Part shown: one piece after another, positions 24,888-36,376 of the stretch
How the letters are laid out: each line of letters starts with the position of its first letter
Position numbering within the stretch: position 1 is the first letter of the stretch
Origin: Agriotes lineatus
Lineage: Eukaryota; Arthropoda; Insecta; Coleoptera; Elateridae
Direction of reading: 5' to 3'
DNA length: 64,000 bases
Assembly (NCBI GenBank): GCA_940337035.1
Contig: OW679197.1
Location: forward strand, 39,872,466-39,936,465
The notes under the pieces: model-generated
Told to the model about the DNA's origin: nothing
Databases searched by the model: none
What the model saw: only the letters and a program-made list of their open reading frames with translations
Translations under genes and position numbers: made by a program

Positions 24888-25784
24888 ATGAGGGGGGATA
24901 TTACCTTATTTTCTCAATTTTTAAATAAGGAAAATGTGCATTTTTTTATTCTGACCCTTTGTGAAATAGTAAATTTATAAGTAAATAGTAAATAGCGTGT
25001 GGGATTGTATTTTACTCTAACATAAATAATATTACGTGGGTTAAGGTCATTGCCGCGCTTCACTTGTTCGCAGAATGGTAGTGGCTACTGACAGGGTTGG
25101 GATGTTAGTGTCAGCTGTTTGTACTAAAAATTAATGCGCGATTGTAGCAGAAAAAATTGATGGGGACTTTAAAAATATAAATACATATGCTACATATGTA
25201 TATTTACGGAAATTGCAAAGTTACTTAGTTTAGACAATGTAAAAGCTTCCAAAACAACAAATCCTTTTAAAATATATTTATTGAACAATTAACACAAAAC
25301 TAAAGATACATATCGACTACACAACTTAAATGTCTATTCACACCTAATCCCTTTCTCACACTGCCCCGTTCTTCCTAATAAAATCATCTTCGCTCCAGTT
25401 CTTATATTTGCTATTAAACCACGTTTCATGAGTAAACAAAATAAACTATGAACAATAATATGTGGTGTTGCCGATCGGAGGGCTTGTAATTCTCAGAACT
25501 TCTTTAAAACAGCTAATAAATGTAATAATAAAATGACTCATATAAGCAATACATCTTCTAAAGTTATATAAAAAATTCGTAATGATCTGCTATGCAGTAG
25601 AACTTCGCAGTAACGTTTCGCGTGGCGAATAATGAACAATAATAATACAGATGTGAACAATTTTAAAACTTTTTTTAAACTTCTACCCCTTGTAATTTTA
25701 CAAATTTTAGAAATTTTATGCCAGACTTGAAAATTAGCAAAATTGATTTTCAATGCATTAACGAAGGTTGGTAAATTGCAACTT
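24888..25784. other. No features recognised
   Basis: AT-rich DNA between the tandem array and the first peptide-gene duplication unit. No gene or terminal repeat was recognised. Confidence 0.35.
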
Positions 25785-27687
25785 CTGTAAATTTTTTTAG
25801 TTTAAGTTAAATTTCAAGATGACTCTAATGATGACAGTCTACATATCTGTCAAAACACCTGGCTGTAGAGGAGAAGAAAATGTAGGAAACATTTCACATT
25901 TTCATATAGAGTTATATATTTAAAAAGTTTATTTCCACTATTACGTAATATTGCAAGATTCTTGTCGAGAAAATTACAAAGTTTCTCAAAACAGCAGTTT
26001 CTCAATAATGAGATAATAGTATTTTTCCCGCTGCTGATCATGTAAGTCAGCCTTAGTAACAAAACGTGTAAGTCGGTGATTATATTTGTTTGCTGCTTTT
26101 TCTTGACAACGGAACTTAATACTATTATTAAGTTCCTAGGATAATAAAATTAGCAAAGCAAGATGCAGATTTAGACGTTTTGTTTCTAAATTGCAAGTGT
26201 TTATGTGGCATGTGACACTCATAGGTAACACGACTCACGAAAATTAATCCTGGTGACAGGTGACAAATCAAACAATTTTTGAAAAAATCTAGGAAAATTT
26301 TGATAAGCAGCGGGAAAAATATAATAAGATAACTCGGAATGTATCGCCTATTAACATTTTCGGCAGGCCACAAGCTGCGACTTCGTCTTGGCTCGTACTT
26401 GCCTACCTCAAATGTTAATAAGTTCTTACATTCTTTGTGACTTAAATAGCTATTAACAAGTACGCAAAATAAAGTTTTGGCAAATGCATCTGGATGTTAG
26501 TTGACTCCGCTAAAATATTTGACGTACATGAGCATTACAATTTTTCAATAATCGCTCCAAAATCCCTATTAGTAGAAGTGATACTTATAGAAAATCTAGT
26601 ATTCGTTAACCTGTTACAACCTGATCATGGCATCAGTAAAAAATCGTTTTGGAGAGTATATACAATTTCTTTTTATTTAAAGACGAACAGCTAAGATAAT
26701 ATAGAGTAGCTATTACCTAGAATTTCATATTTTTGGTTAATTCACTGTTATTGAAGGTATGTTACTTCTATTCTTTTCAGTTTCACGCTTTTGGCTCTTT
26801 ATACTATAATTAGGGTCCGAACAGATTTGATAACACAATAAATTCACAAAAGTGCAATGGTTGTCCAAACCAAATTTTGAACTAAAGAGTATAAAACATA
26901 TGTAAACAACAGTTTTGTAATATTTGGATATCCCTTGAAATAACTGAAGAATTTGCGGGTACATTACCACCTGTGCAGTTAACCAGGCGAAGCGTGACTA
27001 CTATTGTACAGTACTAGAGCAACCAGGCCATACTTGATGCGCTGCACCACATGTAGTTATGCCGACTTTTTAAACTAAGATAAAAATTACAAGGCGTGCG
27101 AGTGGGGTTTTATTATCCATAAGGGTTTTACGGAAATATAAATCACAGACAGAGAAGAATAATTATTCAACGACTCATGCACTATTAACTATTACATACA
27201 GGCAACTTGGAGTTATTTTAATAATTATTTTGAAAAACATCACTGCAAATATTTTTGATATAAAGTAATAAGGCAAGTGTATGTATTACAATCAATCTAG
27301 CAATTGAAAAGTTAAAGGACAATTGATGTTAGTGACGAAAATCATTACACAGGTTTTACCTTCTCAAAAATATTCAGCGTACGCCACTGAGTATTTGCTT
27401 GAAAATGCTTATCATTAAATCAGTCCAGACCTTAACTATAATAAAACAGTTGCTTTAATTCAATTTAAATTCAAACACAACTACAAACAAACCTAACGTC
27501 TAAAAAACTAATCGTTCCACACATGTGGAAATGGAAATATTTTTTGTAGTTATAGGTACCATACCATCTACCTGGACGAGTTTTAATGCAATACAAGCTA
27601 GTTGATTTCATACGTCAGCGCTTTCTCTACAAATAAATCTAACGTCATTGGAAGTCGTATCAAACTGCATGCAGGTTTAAATCTTTC

Positions 27688-27704
27688 CACGCATGTGACG
27701 TCGA
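27688..27704 (+). promoter_or_regulatory. Conserved upstream motif with CRE-like TGACGTCG (gene 1)
   Basis: CACGCATGTGACGTCGA is identical upstream of genes 1, 2 and 3 (27688, 33995, 44439). It lies 154, 128 and 128 bp before the predicted start site. TGACGTCG resembles a CREB/ATF-type element; the binding factor is inferred only. Confidence 0.55.
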
Positions 27705-27810
27705 TTTTTACGTAAGTCGATATTTTATAGAGGTGTTTTAGAGGAGTATTTTTTAAGGTATAACCTGCAGAACCCCTTATGATAATGACTCTGGCGGTCA
27801 AGATTATACC

Positions 27811-27846
27811 TATAAAACCCTTACCTTCGAGTAGAAACTTCATTCT
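27811..27846 (+). promoter_or_regulatory. TATA box and initiator of peptide gene 1
   Basis: TATAAAAC at 27811 lies 31 bp before the A of TTCATTC (A at 27842), a typical arthropod TATA/initiator spacing. The same two elements with exactly 31 bp occur at 34092/34123 and 44536/44567. The predicted 5' UTR is 38 nt. Confidence 0.7.
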
Positions 27847-27879
27847 GTTCTTGAGCTCAGTCAATTGCCTACTAGCAAA

Positions 27880-28736
27880 ATGAAATTGTTACTGTGCATA
27901 TTCGTTGCTGCGTTAGCCGTTATAGCGGTATTTGCAGTTCCAATAGTTGATCCTGTGTAAGTAGTACTAGTTGTCTTAGCTACTCTAACATATAAGCCGT
28001 TCACGACCTTTTTGGGACAGAGTTGGCTATGATTTTTTCTTTTCATGTTGGACTAACTGATTCGATGATGCAGCGGATGCAACTTTTTTTTTCTGTCAGT
28101 GTCTGTTCGAAATTTTCTTGCCACCACATTGCCAGATTTATGATTTTAATATTCGTAAGATAATAAATGATTTATCAAATGTGTAAAAATAATTTTAATT
28201 TCCGCCAAAGGAAAAGTCAAAATGCCCAAAATAATTTTGTTACAACAAGAAATTTCCATTAAACGATGCTACTTCCAATTTAAAAAGGACAGACCAAATT
28301 TAAAAGAACGCGAGTCGATGTGGAAACTAGAGAATATCCGGCAACAATGTACCTATTCAGAAAATATACTTAACCTTAAACTGAAAACAACCTAACCTAA
28401 CACAAAAAGTGTCAATTTCCATGAGGGAGTTTAGTTGCAACAGAGGTTCTGCCAACAAAATTACTAGATGGTCATAGCCTCACCTGACCCAAAAAGATCG
28501 TGAACGGCTTATAGTAGTCGACCACGTGCATTAAAAATTAAAAATATAGAAAGTGACCTTTTTTTATAAGAATTTTTGTGGCCAGAAAATTTCTAGCGAT
28601 ATTAATTTTTTCTCCAAAAGAAATGGTTAATTAAGTGTAGTGGTTTAGAATTTTTCGATTTGTGACTAACGCGTCTGGTTTTTTTTTCAGAAAAAACCCA
28701 TGCAAGAATCCTGACAACTGGATATGTGGTGATTGA
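27880..28736 (+). CDS. Small secreted C-x7-C peptide, gene 1
   Basis: Two exons, 27880-27956 and 28691-28736, joined by GTAAGT...TTTTTCAG in phase 2. The product is 40 residues. Residues 1-19 (MKLLLCIFVAALAVIAVFA) form a classic signal peptide. The rest is VPIVDPV then KNPCKNPDNWICGD, with Cys30 and Cys38 able to form one disulfide ring. VP and DP dipeptides after the signal resemble pro-segments trimmed by dipeptidyl peptidase in short insect immune peptides (for example Drosophila Bomanins), but the cysteine spacing and tail differ. The mature net charge is slightly negative, unlike typical cationic antimicrobials. The start is fixed by the family and by ATG context CAAAATG. AATAAA at 28882 ends the transcript. 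The intron is longer than in its paralogues because of a 523-bp MITE. I know no named family; a secreted effector or signalling peptide is inferred. Confidence 0.75.
27991..28513. mobile_element. MITE in the intron of peptide gene 1
   Basis: Starts TATAAGCCGTTCACGACCTT and ends AGATCGTGAACGGCTTATA, inverted copies with TTTTTGGG inside each. It is 523 bp. Removing it leaves an intron of 211 bp, close to the 223 and 214 bp introns of genes 2 and 3. No coding capacity. Confidence 0.8.
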
Positions 28737-28881
28737 TTGGTCGCTGCCTACATGGAATTATATAGCTATTGCAATCACGAACATATTTTGTAATTCCATA
28801 TACGATTATCTGTGCCATAATTTTATTAGCTACCTCTTAAATATGTTTACGAATTAAATTTAAGCTATTACATTAGTTATA

Positions 28882-28887
28882 AATAAA
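28882..28887 (+). terminator. Polyadenylation signal of peptide gene 1
   Basis: AATAAA inside AAATAAATAAATGTG, about 150 nt after the stop codon. The same sequence follows genes 2 and 3 at 34658 and 45072. Confidence 0.6.
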
Positions 28888-30430
28888 TAAATGTGATTTT
28901 TAAAATGTGGCCTGGTTATTTTATTGTTGGCGTATTTTAAAAAATGTTTAAACGAATGTGCAGATGCAACACAGTAACCTGTTTCTCTAATTTATGCTTG
29001 GCAATCTCGTTCATCGTAAGAGATACGATACGACGTTGGATGAATGGCTGGGAAAGTTCCGTAATTTGGTTGTTGTGAATATTCTTGTACTAAAACAGAA
29101 TTTCAGCAAGCCCACTTAGTTCTTCAGATATTAATAAATTCTGAAAAGTTGAATTTTAGGCTTTTAGTGTCTACTATTGTTTTAGTGTTTGTAGTGTTTT
29201 ATTTGGAAATATTTGAAGTTCTATACATATTTTGTTAAAGAGACTTTTATTACTAAATTTCATAAGATACCTAAATACTGCTTAGACTTTTAGAAATTAA
29301 ATTAAGTCATAAAAGCTGCCGTAAACAAGCCTCCAAGAAATTGAATAAAGCCAGCAGCACAGCCAAATATATCGATCGACCTATTGCTCTTAGGTTTTCT
29401 AAAGGCTATCAGAAAAAGAGGAAAAATAATAAAATTTATCCAAATAATATTAATTAATTATAGAAAAATATGATTTAGGTGATTGCTTCAGGAACTTTAA
29501 AACTTCAAATACCTTTATCTCGGAAACCAGTGAATTTTACGATGCAGAACAAGTACACCTTTTTTATGAGAAGCTCTGTCTATTAAGGTATCGTACCTGC
29601 GGAACCAAAAAGGTGGAGATAAATAAATATTGCTCCTATCGTCAGGTGGAAGTAGGGTAGCTTGCGTCCCCTACACATACATCTAATTTCAGCTACATAT
29701 CGAGAAAGATAATAATACTATATCTCGTCAAGTTTGAATTATGTGCGATACGTAGTTTTTCAGTGTGAAGAAAATTCAAAATTAAAAACTTAACTCCGGA
29801 GCGTAACTTCGTCAGCGAGCAATTTTACTAATATCATTTGGTTATAGCTACTATTCCTATGAGAATAGTATCCCCTTAAACAAGGCCCTATTTTTTCAGA
29901 ACACTTTGTATACCTGGCTGCAAAAAGAAGTAATGTGGAAAAATTTTATATTGCGAAAAGTGCGCTACTGAAGTGTTAATAACTAATTATATATATTTTT
30001 GTTTAACGACTTTGAATCTACAGTGAACATTACAGAATCCATGGCATTTGTTTGGGTATTTTTTCTACACTCAAACATTAAAAATCACTAATCAGAATGT
30101 AACAGAGACCGGGCTACAAATAACTACAAATATAATTGTGCAAGAAAATAATCAACACAGAATTAAAGATGTAAAAGTGAAACGATGGTATATAGAGAGA
30201 TCAACTCTACAGGGTGTTCAGTTTTTGCTGCTCAGCATACAAGTTATTTTTTTTAAAGAAAAACTCCCCCGATATGTTTTGATATTGTTTCCTCTCTATA
30301 GTTTTTAGTTTATTAAATTGTTATGCGGTGTAACTAAGGTATCAGTTTTTTTTGTGGTAAAATAGTTGTCTCTTGAAAAGACAGATGACTTTATTTAAGC
30401 TAATTAAAGAATACAATAAAGTATTCAAGG

Positions 30431-32830
30431 GACCGCATGAATTGGCAGTGAACTGATAATGGAAGATTTTAATGTACCACTTATTACGGGAAAAGAATTT
30501 GAGTTAGAACAAGGTAACAATGCTACTTGAGATACTTGAACACGCACAGCCAAAATTCTTTAAATAATATATTAAATGTAAATAATAAAACATTAGATTT
30601 AATATTATGCAGTATTACTCTAAAGGTAGAATGTGAGGACACACCTCTTGTTGCAGTAGGTCTTCATCATCCTGCATTAGCTATTGAAGCGGAAATTAAA
30701 GCACATACCAGCAATCAGAAAAATTCACCAACGCAGTATAACTATGCGAGAACGAATTTTTTATTGATGTATGTAATACTTAGGGATGAAGAATGGAATA
30801 TTCTTGAGCAGTTCAATAATATAAATATATGTGTAGATACATTTTATCAAATGTTTGACAATATTATTAATCAAACAGTAAGTACCGAAAATGAATTATA
30901 AAAAAATGTAAATATCCAGCATGGTTTTCATCAGAAGTAAAAATATTAATAAAGAAAAAAAAAGATCTATCATAGATTAGGCAAAAACGAGTCGAATTAT
31001 CATATGCAAGAATTTAGGATCTCTTGTTAAGAGAAAAATAAGATTTTAATACAAAAGTTAGTTAGATAATATACAATCACAAATTCAATCAAATACAAAT
31101 AAATTGGAATTTTGTAAATTATAAAAGAAATAAAACCAATAAGGTAAATGATTATGAAGGTAATATAGTTAAAAAGGAAGACGCTGCTCAAGAATTCGCC
31201 AGTTATTTTTAATCAGTATACGACCCAAATTCAACATATGCGTTGCACCATCAGCAGGTGGAATTAAAACATGATTTTGATGTCATGCCCATGCATGAAA
31301 TCGAATTAGTGGAAGTAAAAGCGGCTGGCTCTAAAAAAACTCAAATCTAAGAAGTCGGCTGGACCTGATGGCATTCCTTCTTACATCTTGAAGGAATGTT
31401 CCGATAATTTACCGTATCCTTTGTTAGTTATTTTTAATATTGCAATGAAAACGGGCACATTTCGTAATAAGTGGAAAGTAGCAAAAGTAACACCAGTACA
31501 CAAATCGGGAGACGTCCGAAATATCAAAAATTATGTGGGAAAATATTGGAAAATTTTTATATAATAAACTGCATACGCATGTGAAAAACATTATTTCTCT
31601 TTATGCGGGCTAGATCTGTGCAGACAAACCTATCAACGACTGTTGATTATATCTGAAATACATTTGAGAACTCTGGACAGATAGATGTAGTCTACACGGA
31701 TTTCGCAAAAGCATTTGATCGTGTTGATCATGACTTAATGCTTAAAAATTAGCTGCATATAACTTGTCCGCCGGTGCTATGCAAATATATCGATCTTACC
31801 TGCAAGGGAGAACGCAAAGCGCTGATTTGCACGGAATAAAATCGGAATGCTTTGGAATGTCTTCAGGTGCGCCACAAGAAAGTAACTTGGGGCCGCTGTT
31901 ATTGCTTATATTTATCAACAATCTTCCTGAAGTGGTTTAACATTGTAACTATCAACTTGTTTCTGATGATTTGAAACTATTTTTAAAAATATCCAATGCT
32001 GGATGATGTAGTACTTTATTTGCAAAAGGATTTCGATGCTATTGTTAATTAGAATAAATTATATTTTAATATTGATAAATGTAAAATAATGAGAATTATT
32101 CTTTAAGTAGACAGCCAATCAAAAATGACTATGTAATGAATGATATAACACTAGAGTTATATCGATACGCGATTTAAGAGTGTATTTTACACAAAATCTG
32201 AAATTTTTATTCATATTGAAAAAATAGTTAATAGCTGTATGCGAACCTTGGGTTTTATAATGAGAACTTGCAATAAATTTAACAGCACCGATGCCCTTAT
32301 TCGCTTGTATTATTCTCTAATCAGATCAAAACTAGATATTTCTGTTACTTTTAAAATATTTATATTTCAAAAAACACGGTGTATATCCGAAATTTTAATT
32401 AGTATCAGGGTATTAGACTTGAATTTAAAATGCTTAAATTGAACCAAAGAAGGGTCATCACAACGGCCATGTTTCTGTATAAGCTCCTGCCTATAGGTCG
32501 CGAACACGAATACTGTTTTATGTAAACTACAGAACCAATGTAAGAAAAAAATTGCCTGTAATAAGACTGTGTATATATTATGACAAAGTGGTTGCAACAA
32601 ATGAATTTCTTGATATATTTGACATTGAAGAAAATATATTTATGAGAAAATTAACAGATAAAGTTAAGCAGAATTCAAATCTGTGTGACTATGAGTAGAA
32701 ATTGTTAAAAATTCAGTTGAATGTAATTTTCATTTTGAGTCGTCAAATTAAAATTATATTTCATTTTTTTATATGATTGTACGAGTAATGTAATTAGGCA
32801 TTAAAGACTGTTTTATTCCATATAAATAAA
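30431..32830 (+). mobile_element. Decayed Jockey-like retrotransposon splitting the duplication array
   Basis: Endonuclease remains at 30460-30901 (an EDFNVPLITGKE-like piece, then NNKTLDLILCSITLKVECED and VGLHHPALAIEAEI, the 'TLDLVLC....D.HHPALSI' end of APE-type domains). RT follows in broken frames: KKSAGPDGIPSYILKECSDN near 31355, CNEKGHIS-type fingers, YTDFAKAFDRVDHDLM near 31692 (motif A) and SSGAPQESNLGPLLLLIF near 31860 (motif B, GVPQGSNLGPLLF). A VSDDLKLFLK piece near 31955 is motif C with the first residue altered. Frameshifts and stops disable it. It separates unit 1 from unit 2 and inserted at the unit border after ATTCAAGGGACCG. Confidence 0.65.
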
Positions 32831-33763
32831 CAAATTTAAAAAATGTTTATTTAAAAGGAACCCCGCGGATTATTTTAAAACGATTTAATTCAATTTTTAA
32901 ATAGAATATTCATTAGTTAAATGCCTGATGATTACTTTAAGACATGGTGATCTTGTAGACCAAATTACTGGTCTTCCTCGTCCAATACATTTGTCCGAAA
33001 ATTCCTCGTTAAAATAATTTTGCACGTCAAGGCTATAATTTCTTGTTCCCTAATTTCATCTTTACTTCTTACACAATGACAGTAGCTTTGCCTATTAGTA
33101 CTCTTATAGCCTAGACGTCTAACGGGTACACTGTTTTCTTCCAGTTCAGGTTAAATTTCAAGATTACACAACGGTGATGGCCTACCTTATTTGTCAACCC
33201 ACATGTCTGCAGAAGAAAAGAAAAGTAGTAAATATTTCGCAATTGCATAGTGAATTATAGATTTAAAAAGTTTATATCCCCTATTACATAATATTGCAGG
33301 ATTACTGACGGAAAATAATGGTGTTTCAAAACATCGGTTTCCAAAGGATGAGCTGGGGTATTTTACGTTACAAGTACGCAGAGAGAGTTTCAAGGGACGA
33401 CTCACAATAAGAGATGACTCCACTAAAGCGATTTGCGTGTTTCATACATTTTTTGCATAATCTCTCCAAAATCCAAATTAGCAGAAGTGACACTTATAGA
33501 AAATCTAGTATTCGTTAGCCTGTTATAACCTGATTGTGGCATCAGTAAACTATCAAATATGGAGAGTGTGTACAAATATGTATTTTATTTAAAGCCGAAC
33601 AGCTGATATAGTATTACTACTGGAATTCCAGATTTTTTGCTAATTCGCTATTATTGAAGCTTTGTTACCTCTCTTCGTTTCAATTTCACGCTTCTAACTC
33701 TTTAAGTATGATAAAACAATTGCTTTAATTACATTTCAATTCGAAAACAACTACAAAAAAAAA

Positions 33764-33972
33764 TCTGACGTCATTGGGATCCGTGTCAAACTGCATTCAA
33801 GTGTAAAAAAACTAGTCCTTCAAATGGAAATCTTTGTTATAGAAGTACGATTTTAATCTACCTCGACCAACAGGTTCTAATGCAATACAGGCTAATTTAC
33901 TTCATACGTCACTGCTTTGTTTACAAATAAATCTAACGTCATTGGGAGCCGTGCCACACTGCATTCAAGTTC
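33764..33972 (+). promoter_or_regulatory. Duplicated upstream block with ACGTCA motifs (gene 2)
   Basis: Two similar segments: ATCTGACGTCATTGGGATCC then CTGCATTCAAG near 33770, and ATCTAACGTCATTGGGAGCC then CTGCATTCAAG near 33931. Unit 3 has the same pair near 44205 and 44370; unit 1 keeps one full copy (about 27638) and a partial one. Each has an ACGTCA half-site. This is an internal tandem duplication of about 160 bp in the upstream region. Confidence 0.5.
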
Positions 33973-33994
33973 AAGTCTAAAATAATAGTCCTTC

Positions 33995-34011
33995 CACGCA
34001 TGTGACGTCGA
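33995..34011 (+). promoter_or_regulatory. Conserved CACGCATGTGACGTCGA motif (gene 2)
   Basis: Identical to the motif upstream of genes 1 and 3, 128 bp before the predicted transcription start. Confidence 0.55.
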
Positions 34012-34091
34012 TCTTTACGTATGTCGATATTTTTTAAGGTATAATCTGCAGAACCCCTTATAATAGTGACTCTGGCCGTCACGATTATACC

Positions 34092-34127
34092 TATAAAACC
34101 CTTAGCTTCGAGTAAAAACTTTATTCT
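34092..34127 (+). promoter_or_regulatory. TATA box and initiator of peptide gene 2
   Basis: TATAAAAC at 34092 and TTATTC with A at 34123, spaced 31 bp, in the same place as in genes 1 and 3. Confidence 0.7.
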
Positions 34128-34160
34128 GTTCTTCAGTTCAGTCAGTTGCATACTAGCAAA

Positions 34161-34506
34161 ATGAAATTGTTACTGTGTATAATCGTTGCTGCGTTGGCCG
34201 TTATAGCGGTATTTGCAGTTCCAGTAGTAGATCCTGTGTAAGTATTATAGGATTACTAGTTTTCTTAGGGAATCTAACATAGTACTGAACTAAATTAATG
34301 CATTCAAAATATAAATATAGGTAGTGACTTGAAAATGTTAAGCGATATTAATTTTTTTCCTCAATGAAATAACTAATTTGTTAATCGGGTATTTTTACTA
34401 CATTAAGTGTAGTACTTCGGAATTGTTCGAATTGTGCCTACCACGTTGTTTTTTTTTCAGGAAAAACCCATGCAAGAACCCTGACAACTGGATATGTGGT
34501 GATTGA
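34161..34506 (+). CDS. Small secreted C-x7-C peptide, gene 2
   Basis: Exons 34161-34237 and 34461-34506, phase-2 intron of 223 bp with GTAAGT and TTTTTTTCAG. It encodes 40 residues. The signal peptide MKLLLCIIVAALAVIAVFA differs from gene 1 only at residue 8 (Ile for Phe). Then come VPVVDPV (Val22 for Ile22) and KNPCKNPDNWICGD, identical to gene 1. All differences from gene 1 in exon 2 are synonymous, while introns and flanks have diverged much more, which points to purifying selection on the mature tail. Predicted secreted, with one Cys30-Cys38 disulfide. AATAAA lies at 34658. It has the cleanest structure of the set, with nothing inserted in it. Function unknown; see gene 1. Confidence 0.77.
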
Positions 34507-34657
34507 TGGTTTGTTTCCTACGTGACGTCCTATTTGTTTAGTTATTGCAATAGAGAACATAGTATGTAGTTCCACATACGAGTAACTGTGCCATAATGTT
34601 ATTATTTAGCTCTTAATAATGTTTACGAATAAAATTTAAGCTGATATATTAGTTGTA

Positions 34658-34663
34658 AATAAA
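34658..34663 (+). terminator. Polyadenylation signal of peptide gene 2
   Basis: AATAAA in AAATAAATAAATGTG, about 150 nt after the stop, matching genes 1 and 3. Confidence 0.6.
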
Positions 34664-35275
34664 TAAATGTGTTTTTGAAATGTGGCCTAGTTATTGTATC
34701 GTTGGGATTTTTGAAAACGTTTGGACGAATATGTAGAAGCATCATAGCAACCCATTTCTTTAATTTATATTTCGACATCTTGCTCATCTTAAGAGATACG
34801 ATGTTGCTTGAATGGGGGCCGTGTTAGTGTTTGTACTAAAACAGAATTTTACCAAACCCACTTGCTCTTCAGCTACTTGAAAAATTCTGAAAAGTAAAAT
34901 TTTTGACGTTTAGTGTTGTTTTTATTTGGCAGTATTTGAAATTCTACGTTGCGTTGCGTTAAGGAAACTTTTATTACTAACTTTCATAAGATACTTAAAA
35001 ATTGCTTTTTCTTTTGAAAATTAGATAATAAAAATTGATTTAAACAAGCCTCCAAGTAATATAATAAAACCAGGGCAGCTAAATATATCAATTGAACTAT
35101 TGCTCTTTGATGTTTGGAGGGTACGATAAAAAAGAGAAGTTACAATATACTTCTATAAAGTAAGAATGCATTACAAAATATGATTGCTGCAGGCACTTAT
35201 GAAGTTAAAATACCTTTATCCGGCAAACTATGAAATTCTAAGATACAAAACAAGTACAGCTTCTTAATAAATATA

Positions 35276-36376
35276 TACAGTGATCCCCAAAAAGACGGCG
35301 TCAAATGCGAAAAATTAACATTTTTGATTTTTCAAAAAAACTCTTTACGGCAATAATTTGTGCTTGTCTGAAAACATATTTATCCCCTATCAGATATACA
35401 GAGTGAGTTTTACTTAGTTAGAGAATGGCGTTTTACGAAATTGTCAAAATCCAAAGTGTTATATTTTGGAAATTAAGTAAGATTTCAATGAGATTTTTTA
35501 GCGTGTGTTAGTTTTAGCTAACTGAACAATCTTAAGGCCAGAAGATAACTCTTTTTCTTTAACTGTTGCAAAAATTTAATTTTTCAATTTTTATAATATT
35601 TTTCAAACTTTCACATACCAAGCCTTAATTTTAAAATTAAAATAAAGTATGATCAAAAATCACTTTCATCTAGTGTGGCTATTAAATAGCTCTTAATTTA
35701 AGAATGCAGCTATGTTTATACTTAAATGCCAAACTTGACATTAGATTTTTAAGCGAGTTATAGTTGCATTCATAGCCATACTAGATGAAAATAATTTTTG
35801 ATCATATATTTTTAGGCGAAGAACTTAAAGATATGCAATTGACAAAAAAATAATGGAAAAGTTAGTTATTCCTTTAGATTTTTTATTATTTATCGAAAAG
35901 TAATGTTTGCATCATTTTTACGTTTTTGATGCAAGTCGATTTTTATGAAAGATATTTTTCAATTATAATTAATATATATGTAGTTTTCCTCTAAAGCTCT
36001 GATCTACTCCTGCTAATGAATTACTGATAGAAAAATCCTGTAGATGTTCTTTTACAGTTTTCTAAATCAGGAGATTTTTCTTTATTCAGGTTACATGTTT
36101 TAAAAATTTAAGGTTTTTTTTCAAAACTTTAGCCAAAATTTTGTATTTAGATAGAAAATCACATTTTAAACAATTTGTTTCTCTATCTTGGCTAGTAAAT
36201 GCATCTTCGCAATTATTTTCAAACCACATAAAATTTAACAGATAACGGAAGTCACAATTTTTGTTTGGCCCAATTCTAATGTTTTTCAACCACCTACGAT
36301 CGTCGCAGTTTTGATTTTCCAAAAACCTCGAAATAAAAATGTCCCATTTGATGCCAACTTTTTGGCGATCACTGTA
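35276..36376. mobile_element. Non-autonomous mariner-like element, 1.1 kb
   Basis: Left end TACAGTGATCCCCAAAAAGA then GGCGTCAAATG; right end CATTTGATGCCAACTTTTTG then GCGATCACTGTA. These are inverted copies bounded by TA, as in Tc1/mariner elements. A relative lies at 21444-22229. A 129-codon minus-strand open frame (36086-36475) runs past the right end and shows no DDE signature, so I do not call it a transposase. A second inverted structure is nested at 35648-35806. Confidence 0.75.
35648..35806. mobile_element. Nested hairpin MITE
   Basis: TATGATCAAAAATCACTTTC then ATCTAGTGTGGCT on the left pair with AGCCATACTAGAT then GAAAATAATTTTTGATCATA on the right. At 159 bp and absent from the related element at 21444-22229, it is a later insertion. 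Confidence 0.65.

Larger units (their letters stand above)
25785..30430. repeat. Segmental duplication unit 1 (contains peptide gene 1)
   Basis: Blocks shared with units 2 and 3 occur in the same order: TTAAATTTCAAGAT near 25807, AGAGGAGAAGAAAATGTAG near 25868, ATTACGTAATATTGCA near 25940, TAGAAAATCTAGTATTCGTTA near 26587, the gene with its promoter (27.6-28.9 kb), AAACAAGCCTCCAAG near 29326 and CATTAAAAATCACTAATCAG near 30075. It ends near TATTCAAGGGACCG (about 30434), where a retrotransposon begins. Extra segments near 26.08-26.5 and 26.83-27.42 kb are absent from units 2 and 3. Confidence 0.75.
32845..35275. repeat. Segmental duplication unit 2, main part (contains peptide gene 2)
   Basis: Begins TTTAAAAGGAACCCCGCGGA, matching unit 3 (43418) and unit 4 (47175). 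The shared blocks are GACATGGTGATCTTG, GAAGAAAAGAAAAGTAG, TAATATTGCAGGATTACTGA, the promoter and gene, and AAACAAGCCTCCAAG near 35043. It is broken at 35276 by a mariner-like element. Its distal end resumes at 42930-43410, past that element and the CR1-type retrotransposon. Confidence 0.75.

Noticed and set aside
24444..24980. Open frames in the tandem array as a repeat protein
   Set aside because: The frame changes from unit to unit because of indels; the coding appearance follows from the DNA repeat.
27857..27861. TCAGT as the initiator of peptide gene 1
   Set aside because: Its A is 48 bp from the TATA box, too far; the conserved TTCATTC at 31 bp fits better in all copies.
28393..28406. 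CCTAACCTAAC as insect telomeric (TTAGG)n repeat
   Set aside because: Only about two units, inside a MITE; chance or element sequence.
27880..28736. Assignment of the peptide to Bomanin or thanatin families
   Set aside because: The size, signal peptide and VP/DP segment are similar in kind. However, Bomanins have closely spaced cysteines and thanatin is cationic with a shorter ring; the sequences do not match.
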